Part shown: in pieces, positions 15,996-23,386 of the stretch
How the letters are laid out: every line of letters starts with the position of its first letter
Numbering within the stretch: the stretch's first letter is position 1
Source of the DNA: Massilia alkalitolerans DSM 17462
GTDB taxonomy: Bacteria > Pseudomonadota > Gammaproteobacteria > Burkholderiales > Burkholderiaceae_D
DNA length: 39,755 nucleotides
Assembly (NCBI RefSeq): GCF_000427785.1
Contig: NZ_ATYR01000038.1
Location: 1-39,755, forward strand
Reading direction: 5' to 3'
Made by a program: the position numbers and the translations under genes
The notes under the pieces: generated by a model
Told to the model about the DNA's origin: nothing
Database searches by the model: none
What the model saw: only the letters and a program-made list of their open reading frames with translations

Positions 15996-16997
15996 ATGAA
16001 TCTTGATCTGACAATCGTTTGGGCATTCATCATTGCTTTCTCGGTCTTCGTGTACGTGGTGATGGACGGGTTCGACCTGGGAATCGGCATTCTTTTTCCC
16101 TGCTTTCGGGTTGGCGTCGATCGCGACACGGCGATGAACAGTATTGCGCCTGTGTGGGACGGAAATGAAACCTGGCTCGTGCTGGGCGGGGGCGGCCTGC
16201 TTGCCGCCTTCCCCCTGGCTTACGGAGTGATCCTCTCGGGCTTGTATGCCCCCATCATTGCCATGCTGCTGGCGTTGGTTTTCCGGGGCGTGGCATTCGA
16301 AGCGCGATGGCGAGATCCCGCGCACCGTCCGGCATGGGATCTTGCATTCACAGGAGGATCATTCGTTGCGGCGTTTTCGCAGGGAGTCATCCTGGGCGCG
16401 CTGCTGCAGGGGATGAAACTCAGCGAACGCGCATACGGCGGCGGCTGGTGGGACTGGCTTACGCCCTTTTCGATACTGACGGGGATAAGCGTTGTCGTGG
16501 CCTATGCCTTGCTCGGCTCGACGTGGCTTATCTTCAAGACGGAAGGGAGCCTGAAGCAGCGCGCCACTCGTCTTGCCTGGAAAACAGGCGCCGGCACCCT
16601 GGCAGCCGTCGTGCTCGTGAGTGTCGCAACGCCATTCCTGCAAGGTGCGTATTTCGATCGCTGGTTCGCCTATCCGAACGTTCTGCTGGTCGCACAGGTG
16701 CCCTTGCTGGTCGCGCTTGCCAGCTATGCCTTCTATCGCAGTATGAAGTCCGGCCGGGAACTGGCGCCTTTCCTGCTGGCCCTGTTTGTTTTCTTTCTTT
16801 GCTTCCTTGGGCTTGGAATCAGCATATTTCCTTATATCGTACCTGGCGCCCTGACGATCTGGGATGCAGCGACCGATCCGAGCAGCCAAGCTTTCATGCT
16901 GGTCGGCACGGTCATCATCATGCCGATGATCCTTGCGTACACGGCGTGGGCATATTGGGTTTTCCGCGGAAAAGTCGACAGCCAGGGATACCACTGA
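15996..16997 (+). CDS. cioB: Cyanide-insensitive bd-type quinol oxidase subunit II
   Basis: A 333-aa CydB-family protein with eight or nine membrane segments. The start shows MDGFDLGIGILFP, then WDGNETWLVLGGGGLLAAFP, FRGVAFEARWR and the terminal WAYWVFRGKV: all standard CydB landmarks. It pairs with CioA to form the oxidase. I chose ATG 15996, the first ATG before the first membrane helix; the open frame extends upstream inside cioA but without conserved sequence. Its TGA overlaps the ATG of the DUF2474 gene (ATGA at 16997 shares one base), so the small subunit is translationally coupled. Confidence 0.92.
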   Translation: MNLDLTIVWAFIIAFSVFVYVVMDGFDLGIGILFPCFRVGVDRDTAMNSIAPVWDGNETWLVLGGGGLLAAFPLAYGVILSGLYAPIIAMLLALVFRGVAFEARWRDPAHRPAWDLAFTGGSFVAAFSQGVILGALLQGMKLSERAYGGGWWDWLTPFSILTGISVVVAYALLGSTWLIFKTEGSLKQRATRLAWKTGAGTLAAVVLVSVATPFLQGAYFDRWFAYPNVLLVAQVPLLVALASYAFYRSMKSGRELAPFLLALFVFFLCFLGLGISIFPYIVPGALTIWDAATDPSSQAFMLVGTVIIMPMILAYTAWAYWVFRGKVDSQGYH

Positions 16998-17149
16998 TGA
17001 AATGGCCGAGGAGCGGGCGAAAGGATCAGGAAGGAAGGCCGGCGCCACTTGTCGTCCGTTTGCTCTGGATGGTGGGGATATGGGCCGTCAGCGTCGGCGT
17101 ACTCGCGGTACTCGCCTTGCTAATTCGTTTTGTGCTGAAGAGCGCATAG
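16997..17149 (+). CDS. DUF2474 small subunit of CioAB-type oxidase
   Basis: A 50-aa protein with a basic N-terminus (MKWPRSGRKDQEGRP) and one hydrophobic helix (about 19-46, with RLLWMVGIWAVSVGVLA). The W-x-x-G-I-W-A-x-S pattern fits DUF2474, single-helix proteins encoded after cioAB that are thought to act like CydX in stabilising the oxidase. Its start shares a base with the cioB stop. It is easily missed in annotation because of its size. It could only be mistaken for the tail of a longer shadow frame across cioB. Confidence 0.8.
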   Translation: MKWPRSGRKDQEGRPAPLVVRLLWMVGIWAVSVGVLAVLALLIRFVLKSA

Positions 17150-17257
17150 TGCGCACGAGCTTGTCGGACTTCTGCCAAGCCTCTTCGGGTGCGCCATTCG
17201 TCAGCTGAGCAGGGTATGCTGAGCCGGTCGATCGTAATCATTGGAAATCCACAGCGC

Positions 17258-17677
17258 ATGGAAAAATCCCCAGCCCCGCCCGCAGGGCAGGCTGTTTTGT
17301 CAGCGCCGCACTCCGTGCGGCGTCCATTGCTGGCAAGACTGCCAAAGCAGTGGTTTCTGTTCTTGCTTTCCTGTACGGTGCTGTTGCCCGCGTGGGGTCA
17401 CACCCGACTGCTGGGCAGTGTTCCAGAGCAGGGAGCGCTTGTCCATTCACCGCCAGCAGCGGTCGTACTCGTGTTCTCCGCTCCGCCCGAAGCCCGCTTT
17501 AACCGGATCGAGCTGCGCCGCGGGGGGCGGTGGCAAGCCCTGGTGACCCAACAGGATGGCGCGCGCCTGCGTGCCGCGTTACCTGCGCTCGATCCCGGAC
17601 CCTACAGGGTAAGATGGCGGGTACTGTCTCGCGACGGGCACTCCCAAGATGGGAAACTGGACTTTACAGTTCGCTGA
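17258..17677 (+). CDS. copC: CopC-family periplasmic copper-binding protein
   Basis: About 139 aa. A basic N-terminus and hydrophobic stretch (WFLFLLSCTVLLP) form a signal peptide likely cut after WG or AWG, leaving the mature protein starting H-T-R-L-L-G: an N-terminal histidine is the Cu(II) ligand in CopC proteins. The Ig-like CopC domain follows with SVPEQGALVHSPPAAVVLVF and the closing Y-R-V-R-W-R-V-L-S-R-D-G-H-S-Q-D-G motif, where aspartate and histidine complete the copper site. The start is uncertain: ATG 17216 and GTG 17189 are alternatives without a clear ribosome binding site. It overlaps copD by 29 bases. It binds copper in the periplasm and passes it to CopD. Confidence 0.85.
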   Translation: MEKSPAPPAGQAVLSAPHSVRRPLLARLPKQWFLFLLSCTVLLPAWGHTRLLGSVPEQGALVHSPPAAVVLVFSAPPEARFNRIELRRGGRWQALVTQQDGARLRAALPALDPGPYRVRWRVLSRDGHSQDGKLDFTVR

Positions 17678-18536
17678 GGCGCTCGGGGCCCATCCCCACG
17701 TGCTGGACGGGGCGCTGGGGCGGGCGCTGGCATACTTCGGCCTCGCCCTGTGTTTTGGCATCCGGGTGTGGCCGGACCTGGTCCGCGGTGTCGACCTGAA
17801 ATCATTGGTGGGCTTGCGCATATCGGCAGCCGCTTGCGGGCTCGTGGGGATGCTAATCGCGCTCAACGCGACCGCAGTCGAGCTGGCCGCGCCGTTCGGA
17901 CCACAGGGGCAGGACCTGGGGATTGCAACGCTGGCCGAGCTCCACACAGTGCTCCTCGGCACCACCTTCGGCAACGCGTGGCTGGCTTACGCCGCATGCC
18001 TCGTGCTGGGGACGGTCTTCGGGAATTACCGCCCGCTCGCATGGGCAACGGTTCTCGGGATGGGCCTTGCGCTCGCGCTCGCAGGCCACGCTGGCGAATA
18101 TGGCTGGTCGGGGCCCGCGCTCTGGATCGACCTGCTGCACCTGGCGTTTGCGCTGATGTGGCTTGGTGCACTCGCGCTGCTGGTGGCGGGCCGGCTGGGG
18201 AAGACATGGGCGCCGGAGCGGGACGCCCTGTTGCGCTTTTCCCGTATCGCCCTGCCCATGTTCGGCGCCATCCTGTTGACCGGGCTGGTGCGCTTGTACG
18301 TGCAATACGAGGAGCAGGGCGCCTATCTCGGCGGCGCCTACCTCCTGATGCTGGGCTTGAAGCTCGGCGCCGTGCTCGGTGTTGTCGTGACGGCGGCCGG
18401 GCTGCGGCGGCAGCTGCGCGACAGTGGCGACCGGTCGTGGGAGCGGCGCTACAACGATGGACTCAGTTCCGAGGTATTCTTTGCGGCACTGGTCGTGTTT
18501 GCGACATCGCTGCTTACTCAGCTCCCACCGACTTAG
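17649..18536 (+). CDS. copD: CopD-family copper transporter
   Basis: A 295-aa inner-membrane protein with about eight hydrophobic helices. The GHAGEYGWSGPALWIDLLHL and WLGALALLVAGRL segments match the CopD domain, in which the histidines would bind copper in transit. The family imports copper across the inner membrane with CopC. The gene starts inside copC, so both are one transcription unit. Its 3' end overlaps convergently by 23 bases with the minus-strand gene at 18514. Placement between CioAB and the cbb3-type oxidase suggests supply of copper for haem-copper oxidase assembly, together with the CtaG-like factor. Confidence 0.85.
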   Translation: MGNWTLQFAEALGAHPHVLDGALGRALAYFGLALCFGIRVWPDLVRGVDLKSLVGLRISAAACGLVGMLIALNATAVELAAPFGPQGQDLGIATLAELHTVLLGTTFGNAWLAYAACLVLGTVFGNYRPLAWATVLGMGLALALAGHAGEYGWSGPALWIDLLHLAFALMWLGALALLVAGRLGKTWAPERDALLRFSRIALPMFGAILLTGLVRLYVQYEEQGAYLGGAYLLMLGLKLGAVLGVVVTAAGLRRQLRDSGDRSWERRYNDGLSSEVFFAALVVFATSLLTQLPPT

Positions 18537-19077
18537 CCGAGTCCTGGTCGATGCGGACGCTTTCGCCATGGTGCGCCTCGAGGGTGCGGCCGATCAGTTC
18601 CGCTTCCCTTTGCGGTTGCAGGTGGACCAGCATCAGCATCGCGTCCGCGCGTTCGAGCGCTCGCCTCATCTGGGGCTTCACGTCTGTCTTGCGCAGGTGC
18701 CCATACAGCCCGCCGAGCGCGGCGCCGACGATGACGCCGATATCCGGCCCCAGGAACTGCACGATGGCCATCCACCCCGAGGTGTTCAGGCCGGGGAACA
18801 GGATGAGTCCCAGCGTGAACGCGGCGGACAGCAGCAGGCCGGCCAGCGCGCCGCGCCCGGCCCAGGAAAACCATCCGTCGCGGTAGGGCTGGGCCTGGCC
18901 GGAGAAAAATTGTTTTGCTGCGTCTTCCGAGACCGCCACGTCCATCAGGTCGCGCGGAACTCCGAGGCGGAGGCAGGCCCACATGGCATCGTGCGCTTGC
19001 CGCTCGTCGCAGAAGAATGCCGATACGGTGAACGATGCCTGTTCTTCGGCAGCACGGCTGGGCGATGCTGGTTTCAT
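18514..19077 (-). CDS. Small membrane protein of unknown function in oxidase operon
   Basis: A 187-aa protein. The first 60 residues look like a small alpha/beta domain (VSAFFCDERQAHDAMWACLRL), followed by two glycine-rich hydrophobic segments (about 70-95 and 102-125) and a C-terminal LMLVHLQPQREAELIGRTLEAH segment. This layout is seen in proteins annotated as general-stress or DUF1269-like, where a ferredoxin-like fold flanks a glycine-rich hairpin. Its ATG overlaps the stop of the mono-haem cytochrome gene (ATGA, 4 bases), so it is the last gene of the cbb3-type operon. I recognise no catalytic or metal motif; role in the oxidase is inferred from linkage only. Confidence 0.65.
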   Translation of the reverse strand: MKPASPSRAAEEQASFTVSAFFCDERQAHDAMWACLRLGVPRDLMDVAVSEDAAKQFFSGQAQPYRDGWFSWAGRGALAGLLLSAAFTLGLILFPGLNTSGWMAIVQFLGPDIGVIVGAALGGLYGHLRKTDVKPQMRRALERADAMLMLVHLQPQREAELIGRTLEAHHGESVRIDQDSAKSVGAE

Positions 19078-19736
19078 TGCGGCGCTCCTGTAGTCGGGTG
19101 CGGTCGGGAGCCTGCGGGCGGTGCGGCGGCGAGCGTCTGCCGGCGCACCCCAGCGACGAATGCCGCGTCGACCGGGGGCGCCTTGTTCTTGCCGAGTTCG
19201 TTGCGGATGAAGTTGATCACTGCGGCAATTTCTCTATCGCTCAGTTTGTCCGCCCACCCGGGCATGACGCCATCGTAATCCTGGCCTTCCACCGTCAGGG
19301 GACCGCGCAGGCCGTGCAATACCATCCAGGTAGGAACGGTGGGGTCGCCCAGCACGTAGGAAGAATCTGCCAGGGGAGGGAAGGCTCCGGGAATCCCGGA
19401 GCCGGACGCCTGGTGGCAGTTCGCGCATCGTTCAGCGTAGATCGCCGCGCCAGATATTGTCTGCTGTGCTAAGCGGGGATCCTTGCGCATCGTATCGAAC
19501 GCTTCGGTAAAGCCGAGATGCGGCGCGGGACCCAGGCTGCCGTAGTGCCGGCTGAAATACACGCCGCCGGTGATCAAGGCAAACACGAGCAATGCATAGA
19601 ACCAGCGCGGACCGGGATCGACACCCTCGTCCGGGTCGTCTGACTCGCGCATGACAGCCTCGTGGATGTCCAGCGTGGACGCTTCCCCTTCGATCGCCGG
19701 CGCCTCCCGCGGCTTGTCCTCATTGTTCATCATCAT
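19074..19736 (-). CDS. Membrane-anchored mono-haem cytochrome c of cbb3-type oxidase
   Basis: A 220-aa protein with a cytosolic acidic N-terminus, one membrane helix (about 45-62, FYALLVFALITGGVYF) and one class I cytochrome domain: CANCH near residue 108 with the distal methionine probably in DGVMPGWADKLSD. It takes the place of CcoP, but standard CcoP has two haems, and here only one C-x-x-C-H is present. The gene overlaps the CcoO-like gene by 17 bases and the next gene by 4. It should pass electrons from periplasmic cytochromes to the CcoO/CcoN core. The proline- and alanine-rich tail after the haem domain appears disordered. Confidence 0.85.
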   Translation of the reverse strand: MMMNNEDKPREAPAIEGEASTLDIHEAVMRESDDPDEGVDPGPRWFYALLVFALITGGVYFSRHYGSLGPAPHLGFTEAFDTMRKDPRLAQQTISGAAIYAERCANCHQASGSGIPGAFPPLADSSYVLGDPTVPTWMVLHGLRGPLTVEGQDYDGVMPGWADKLSDREIAAVINFIRNELGKNKAPPVDAAFVAGVRRQTLAAAPPAGSRPHPTTGAPQ

Positions 19737-20337
19737 CCTCCCGACTACCGGATGCGTCGTGGGCTGGCGCCGGATAATCGTGCTTCAGTGCGAGCAGATA
19801 GGCGACCAGCGCCTTGGCGTCGGGGGTGGCGACGATGACGCCCGAGGCCGGCGCGAACCGGGGCGGCAGGGCCAGCACCTGATCGCCCGGCGCTGCCGAC
19901 TCCTTGTGTTGGAACAGGAAAGGATGGGAGGGCATGATCGACCAGGGCACCACGGCGCGCGGCTGGTACAGGTGAAGCAGCTGCCACTGCGGATCAGGCA
20001 GGCGGATTCCGACATTGAACAGGTCGGGACCGGTCCGCATCGTTCCCATCAAATGGGGGCTGTCGTACACATAGTCTGCCGGCACCGAGGAGCGGGTGCC
20101 CCAGCCGCGCGCGACATCGACCGTGAAGTGGCGGTCGCGCAACTGCTGGCTATGGCAGTACACGCAGCCGTTCGCAATGTAAACTTCGCGCCCGCGCAGC
20201 TCCTGGGAAGTATAGGGCCGCAGCCCGGCGGGGTGCGGCACCTCGGCCATCAGGGTGGTCGGCAGGATGATCAGGATGATCAGGGCAAAGATCACGGCCG
20301 CCAGTGCGCCGAGCAGTAGTACCGAAATACGGGTCAT
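19720..20337 (-). CDS. ccoO: CcoO-like mono-haem subunit of cbb3-type oxidase
   Basis: A 205-aa protein with an N-terminal membrane anchor (about 5-30) and a CcoO/FixO-type cytochrome domain. LRPYTSQELRGREVYIANGC leads into the haem site CVYCHSQQLRD, then YVYDSPHLMGTMRTGPDLFNVG and LYQPRAVVPWSIMPSHPFLF, with the axial methionine in SIMPS. These are the hallmarks of CcoO. Electron transfer runs from the donor cytochrome through this haem to the CcoN haem b. It lies 67 bases after ccoN and overlaps the mono-haem cytochrome gene. The aspartate-rich tail is unusual. Symbol by similarity; the operon is a variant form. Confidence 0.88.
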   Translation of the reverse strand: MTRISVLLLGALAAVIFALIILIILPTTLMAEVPHPAGLRPYTSQELRGREVYIANGCVYCHSQQLRDRHFTVDVARGWGTRSSVPADYVYDSPHLMGTMRTGPDLFNVGIRLPDPQWQLLHLYQPRAVVPWSIMPSHPFLFQHKESAAPGDQVLALPPRFAPASGVIVATPDAKALVAYLLALKHDYPAPAHDASGSREDDDEQ

Positions 20338-20404
20338 CTGGCGCGTCCCCCGTTAGTCTTGTGGAAGGCCCGGCATGGGGCGACATCGCTTGGCTGAGTC
20401 ACGT

Positions 20405-21904
20405 TCACTTTTTCACCAGCACCGGACGAATGAAGAAAAAGGCCGGCTGATCGATCTCGGCGCCGCGTTTTCTGCGCACGAGCATGAACGCGTGGACCGC
20501 AAAGACCAGGTGACCGGCTGTGAGGATGACGGCGGCCACGCTGCGCGCCGCCAGCCAGGGCCTGGCCGCCAGCACCGATGCCTTGAACGGTATCGACGGG
20601 TCGAGCAAGGCCAGGCCCTGCAGCACGCCACCGGCGCCGAGCGCGACCACATACAGCACCATTCCGCCGACGACCAACAGCAGGTGAGCGCGAATCAGCA
20701 TGGCACTCGGCCATTCGCGCCCGGTCAAGCGGGGCAGGATGTAGTACATGCCGCCGAACAGGCTCATGGTGACGAACATGTACACGCCGAGGTGCGAGTG
20801 GGCGATGGTCCAGTGCGTGAAGTGCGTCACCCGGTTGACGCTGACCAGCGCCGTCATGATGCCCTGCAGGGACACTGCGGTGTACGACATGGCGGCCAGC
20901 ACGAGGAAGGTCAGGGTCGGGGAGTAGCGCATGGCGCCGAAGCGGCCGACGATCGTCATGTGCTGGTTGATCCCGACGGCGACGACCGGGATCACCATCA
21001 GGATGCTGGCGACGATCGAGGTGGCGATCATCCAGGAAGGCATCGGGCCGCCGATGAGGTGATGCATGCCGTTGAGCGAATAGAACAGCGCCAGCCCCCA
21101 GAAGCCCACCAGCGACAGCCAGTAGGAATAGATCGGGCGCCCGATGATTTTCGGCAGCAGGTAATAGATCAGGCCGAGGTTGACCGTCGTGAGCCACAGG
21201 CCGAGTGCGTTGTGGGCATAGAACCAGTTGATCGCGGCCGAATCGATCCCGGTGTAATGCGGCAGGTTCCCGGCGACGAAGATGATGAGGAACCAGGGAT
21301 AGGAAGCGGCCACATACCAGACGGACACGTACAGGTGCTTGACCTGGCGCGCAGCCAGCGTGCGCCAGATCGACGCCCCGACCAGCAGGGCGCCGGCGAT
21401 GAGGAAAGGGTCGGCGGTGGTGCGGTCGAATTCGAGCCACTCCAGGCCGTCGCTGCGGCCGGAAAGCAGGCCGATCAGCCCGATCAGGACACCCAGCGTC
21501 CAGACCAGGATGCCCGCGCCGGCCAGGCGCGGCCAGTGCAGGACGGTGCAGGACAGGCGCGGAATGATCCAGAGCGACACCGAAAACATGGCAGTCGAGG
21601 CCCACCCATAGATCATCACGTTCAGGTGGGCCGGGCGCACCCGCCCGAAAGTCATGGCGGCCGGTTGGGAAAGCCAGTCGGGGAAATCGAATTTGAAGCT
21701 TGCAATATCGCCCAGCAAGGAGCCGGCAAGCAGCCAGAACAGGGCCAGCGCGAATCCCAGAAGCACGGGCGCGCGGCTGGACGCATCGAAGCGGGCGGCA
21801 TTGCGCACGGACATGCGCATCTCGCTATGGGGCTGGCTGCTGTCGCGCCGGGTTGCCGCGTCTACCGGGTGGGGCCCACCCGGCTCGGAAGAGGCCGCGC
21901 TCAT
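20405..21904 (-). CDS. ccoN: CcoN-like catalytic subunit of cbb3-type oxidase
   Basis: A 499-aa haem-copper oxidase subunit I with about twelve helices. Haem and copper ligands are visible: HLNVMIYGW for the low-spin haem, NWFYAHNALGLWLTT and GMHHLIGGPMPSW for CuB, and HFTHWTIAHSHLGVYMF for the two haems. The fingerprints resemble CcoN more than nitric-oxide reductase NorB or A-type oxidase, but the last motif reads AHSHLG where classical CcoN has GHVHSG. I place the start at 21904 because it forms ATGA with the stop of the CcoS-like gene; the frame is open further upstream. Reduces oxygen at high affinity in this class. Confidence 0.88.
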   Translation of the reverse strand: MSAASSEPGGPHPVDAATRRDSSQPHSEMRMSVRNAARFDASSRAPVLLGFALALFWLLAGSLLGDIASFKFDFPDWLSQPAAMTFGRVRPAHLNVMIYGWASTAMFSVSLWIIPRLSCTVLHWPRLAGAGILVWTLGVLIGLIGLLSGRSDGLEWLEFDRTTADPFLIAGALLVGASIWRTLAARQVKHLYVSVWYVAASYPWFLIIFVAGNLPHYTGIDSAAINWFYAHNALGLWLTTVNLGLIYYLLPKIIGRPIYSYWLSLVGFWGLALFYSLNGMHHLIGGPMPSWMIATSIVASILMVIPVVAVGINQHMTIVGRFGAMRYSPTLTFLVLAAMSYTAVSLQGIMTALVSVNRVTHFTHWTIAHSHLGVYMFVTMSLFGGMYYILPRLTGREWPSAMLIRAHLLLVVGGMVLYVVALGAGGVLQGLALLDPSIPFKASVLAARPWLAARSVAAVILTAGHLVFAVHAFMLVRRKRGAEIDQPAFFFIRPVLVKK

Positions 21905-22149
21905 AGCCATTGCTTCCAGGCCGGCTGGGATTCCTGATCGGGCAGTCCGTATGCTGCCACGCGCTCGCACGCCTGTGTTGGCGTTTCCCACGGGCGCAAC
22001 TGGTTCAGCTCTCCGTCTTCGAAGATGACGTAGGCGGTCGCTTCGGGCGCATCGAAATATCCGTTCACGCTAGCCCAGAGCAGCAGGAACACGGCGGGTA
22101 GACCGATGATGAGGCCGAGGACGACGACGGCGGGCGAGTTCGCAAACAT
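21901..22149 (-). CDS. CcoS-like small membrane protein, first gene of cbb3-type operon
   Basis: An 82-aa protein with one N-terminal hydrophobic helix (about 7-27) followed by W-A-S-V-N-G-Y-F-D-A-P-E-A-T-A-Y-V-I-F-E-D. This matches the CcoS pattern (W-A-x-x-x-G-x-F-D-D-x-E-x-x-A-x-x-I-x-x-D-D), an assembly factor needed for haem and copper insertion into CcoN. The 40-residue tail after it is longer than in usual CcoS. It is translationally coupled to ccoN (ATGA). Classical ccoS lies in the ccoGHIS cluster rather than upstream of ccoN, so its place here is unusual. It may alternatively be a true structural subunit. Confidence 0.65.
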   Translation of the reverse strand: MFANSPAVVVLGLIIGLPAVFLLLWASVNGYFDAPEATAYVIFEDGELNQLRPWETPTQACERVAAYGLPDQESQPAWKQWL

Positions 22150-22687
22150 AAGTTCCTTGGTCTAGTAATGTTCAACCAGCGTTTGCAGGCTCCACTGCCA
22201 TGGAGCCATGCTGCCATGCTGCCAAGGGCCGTGTGGCCAATATAAGGCTGCGACCATGGTTGCCGCCCGCGAATCAGGCCACGCCATGGAACACGAGGGC
22301 CACATCCGACTGGCGCAAGCGATATCGTGCCAGCGCTTACCATGATAAAAATATCATCATCAGTATCCCTAGTCGCGCACGATTGCGTCAGTGACCGATT
22401 CGATTGCTTGCCATCGCTACTCGAATCAGCGCTCAAGCGCAGCGATGCGTATCCGTGCGCGGGACAACGATGGTTTTCCTGTACGATTATTTCACCTGCC
22501 GAACCGGCAGACAGCCCGAGCCACCTACGATCCGGGGCTTGCTTGAATTATCGGCAATCTGGAGGCAACACAGTCTAGCCACAGTCGACTGATTCGACCG
22601 CTTGCGAACACACCGTCACTGACTGTGTACGGCACCCTGGAGTCAAGCAGCGCTTCGAGAAGTCGTATTCGAAGAAAAGCCAAGCCT
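22150..22687. other. Divergent intergenic region between cbb3-type operon and tsdBA
   Basis: About 540 bases without a credible gene. It must contain the promoters of two divergent operons. A 16-base palindrome (ATGATA, four A, TATCAT) lies at 22342-22357, roughly 190 bases from the ccoS-like start and 330 from tsdB. No FNR/ANR-type site was found by eye. Confidence 0.5.
22342..22357. promoter_or_regulatory. AT-rich palindrome, possible operator
   Basis: ATGATA and TATCAT are exact complements around four A. It stands out in a GC-rich intergenic region between two divergent sulfur/respiration operons, and AT-rich palindromes are typical targets of ArsR-family persulfide sensors, one of which is encoded at 28072. 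No T-run follows, so a terminator is unlikely. Confidence 0.4.
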
Positions 22688-23386
22688 ATGCCGAAGATAA
22701 CGAATCGTACGGTTTTCATGGCGTTAATGGCATCCATTGCGTTCGAAGCGCTGCAACCTGCTTACGCGCAATCGGACAGCGCAACGGGAGCGGTGATCGC
22801 GGCACGTGGCGGATCCAAAGGTGCGCTTGCCTGCGTGGCCTGTCACGGCAGTGCCGGTGAGGGCAATCCAGCGGCGGGCTTTCCCCGGCTGGCCGGCCTG
22901 AATCCGCGCTACATCGAAGAGCAGCTGAGTAATTTCGCGCGCGACTATCGACCGAATGGCGTCATGAGCCCGATCGCGGCAAGGCTGACTCCATCCGAGA
23001 AGACGGCGCTGGCGCTGTTCTATGGCTCACTGCCCTGGGCGCCCGTGGCTGGCGCCCCCGGGGCCGGGCAGGGCATGGCGCGCGATGCCGGCGGCTCTCT
23101 GATCATGCGCGGGCGCTGGGAGCAGAACATACCCGCATGCATACAGTGCCATGGGCCCGCAGCGCAGGGGGTTGGCGCCGTGTTCCCGCCCTTGAGAGGC
23201 CAGTCCGCGGCCTACATCGCGGCACAGTTGCGAGCATTCAAGACCGGCAAGCGCCCTGGCGGACCCGGCAATCTCATGGGGGCGGTAGCAAAGCGCTTGT
23301 CGGATGCGGACGTGATCGCCATTGCCAATCACTTCGGTCTTGCCGGCCAGGCGCAGGGAACGGACCCCGGAAGGAGCATGAAATGA
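22688..23386 (+). CDS. tsdB: Di-haem cytochrome c4-type, TsdB-like electron acceptor
   Basis: A 232-aa periplasmic cytochrome with a signal peptide (about 1-28, cleavage after AYA) and two C-x-x-C-H sites, CVACH (49-53) and CIQCH (151-155). The two halves repeat the c4 pattern: GFPRLAGLNPRYIEEQL...F in the first and FPPLRGQSAAYIAAQLRAF in the second. TsdB proteins are di-haem c4-like cytochromes encoded directly before tsdA that take electrons from it. The stop overlaps the next start by 4 bases (ATGA), firmly linking the pair. It would hand electrons on to cytochrome oxidase, and the cbb3-type operon lies divergently next to it. Confidence 0.85.
   Translation: MPKITNRTVFMALMASIAFEALQPAYAQSDSATGAVIAARGGSKGALACVACHGSAGEGNPAAGFPRLAGLNPRYIEEQLSNFARDYRPNGVMSPIAARLTPSEKTALALFYGSLPWAPVAGAPGAGQGMARDAGGSLIMRGRWEQNIPACIQCHGPAAQGVGAVFPPLRGQSAAYIAAQLRAFKTGKRPGGPGNLMGAVAKRLSDADVIAIANHFGLAGQAQGTDPGRSMK

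Noticed and set aside
18424..19278. 284-aa plus-strand frame opposite the small membrane protein and cytochrome genes
   Set aside because: Antisense to the C-x-x-C-H cytochrome gene and lacks any domain.
20405..21904. CcoN-like protein as nitric-oxide reductase NorB
   Set aside because: The adjacent CcoO-type subunit and the CcoS-like gene fit cbb3-type oxidase; NorC was not seen.
20375..21937. 520-aa plus-strand frame across the CcoN gene
   Set aside because: Composition is Gln/Arg/His/Asp-rich with no domain and is a third-position GC shadow of CcoN.
22150..22687. FNR/ANR box for anaerobic control of the oxidase or tsdBA
   Set aside because: No TTGAT-N4-ATCAA-like site was found by eye.
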